This document shows, piece after piece, positions 63,681 through 64,000 of a stretch of DNA of 64,000 bases (positions are counted from its first letter, which is position 1; each line of letters begins with the position of its first letter). The translations under genes were made by a program, and so were the position numbers. The notes under the pieces are model-generated. The model was not told the origin of the DNA and made no database searches. It was given only the letters and a program-made list of their open reading frames with translations. The stretch is from assembly GCF_015222005.1 (NCBI RefSeq), contig NZ_JADFFL010000002.1, positions 558,001 to 622,000 on the forward strand, read 5' to 3'. Origin of the DNA: Mucilaginibacter myungsuensis. Lineage in GTDB: Bacteria; Bacteroidota; Bacteroidia; Sphingobacteriales; Sphingobacteriaceae.

Positions 63681-64000
63681 ATGAAAAAGATATTAGCAGC
63701 GTTCTTTATAGCCATTACCGGTATATCGGCGCTAAACTCCTGTAAAAAGGATACCAACCGGGCTTTGGGTACCATCAACCCTTATGCATCGCTATATGTA
63801 GTTAAGATGGTTTATCAGGGCAGCGATGTTACAATTGATGCCGACGCGCTTAATGGCGCGGTAAAGACCGGCGGTGTGGTCATCTCTAACAACGCAGGAA
63901 CTAACTTCCCAACCGGTGGCATTGTGATGCAGAACACCACCCGTGGTTTTACCCGCGGAATTATTATTGATGTTGCCGATGCAGCTACTTATGCGGTAGG
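63681..64000 (+). CDS. Surface lipoprotein with DUF5689-like domain, N-terminal fragment
   Basis: The first 106 codons of a gene that runs off the right edge. The signal peptide is MKKILAAFFIAITGISALNS with lipobox Cys (LNSC) followed by KKDTNRALG. The segment IVMQNTTRGFTRGIIIDVAD and the preceding VTIDADALNGAVKTGGVVIS resemble the DUF5689 OB-like domain found in lipoproteins of SusCD loci. It lies 14 nt after susD, in the same operon, and is probably a surface glycan-binding or accessory protein. Confidence 0.75.
   Translation, partial: MKKILAAFFIAITGISALNSCKKDTNRALGTINPYASLYVVKMVYQGSDVTIDADALNGAVKTGGVVISNNAGTNFPTGGIVMQNTTRGFTRGIIIDVADAATYAV

Overview
The window is about 64 kb of a Bacteroidota chromosome, most likely Sphingobacteriaceae (Mucilaginibacter or a close relative). 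The evidence is: SusC/SusD outer-membrane genes, a type IX secretion (gliding-motility) C-terminal domain, many CK/CGG-type lipoproteins, Bacteroidota-type promoters (TTG/TTTG, about 19-20 nt, then TAnnTTTG) instead of sigma70 boxes, few Shine-Dalgarno sequences, and several dispersed palindromic repeat families. No tRNA, rRNA, CRISPR array or recognisable transposase was seen.

Layout. 1-1000: plsX (partial), rpmF and yceD, the usual fatty-acid/L32 block. 1000-3050: a lipoprotein gene with a metallopeptidase-toxin-like domain broken by four frameshifts, followed by a small lipoprotein. 3050-32900: mostly housekeeping genes (uvrA, phosphoglucomutase, tatD, ansA, a ferredoxin-type reductase with an MDR oxidoreductase, sodB, gcvP, a T9SS-exported adhesin-like protein, pdxJ, hisS, eno, xth, a lytic transglycosylase, rluB-like, an ABC exporter, frr, lipocalin, apaG). 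Between these lie repeat elements and some gene debris.

33000-42700 is a complete L-rhamnose utilisation locus. A secreted GH78 alpha-L-rhamnosidase, RhaT symporter, RhaEW-type aldolase/dehydrogenase, RhaI isomerase and rhamnulokinase form one tight operon, with a divergent GntR regulator and a shared intergenic operator region. 42680-44604 is an AT-rich island and the most exciting part of the window. It encodes a 103-residue precursor peptide carrying three copies of LxTxTxxxxExxD at an exact 20-residue period, an overlapping MvdC/MvdD-like ATP-grasp ligase, and an overlapping three-helix membrane protein. This looks like a graspetide (omega-ester/amide-linked RiPP) system. 44700-49500 holds a formylglycine-generating enzyme homologue, its sulfatase and a GH71/99-like hydrolase. 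Together with GH78 and GH43 this points to use of rhamnose-containing, perhaps sulfated, glycans.

49700-52823: a 133-aa unknown protein and a DUF4132 protein. 52830-53560: a tandem array of about 146-bp palindromic repeats in A-B-B-A order, ending in a remnant of the 3' end of the DUF4132 gene. 53560-56700: two small exported/membrane proteins, a GH43-like enzyme and an SDR oxidoreductase. 57173-58789: glpD with a direct-repeat-rich upstream region. 58924-64000: a SusC/SusD pair and the start of a surface lipoprotein, the beginning of another glycan or nutrient uptake locus that runs off the window.
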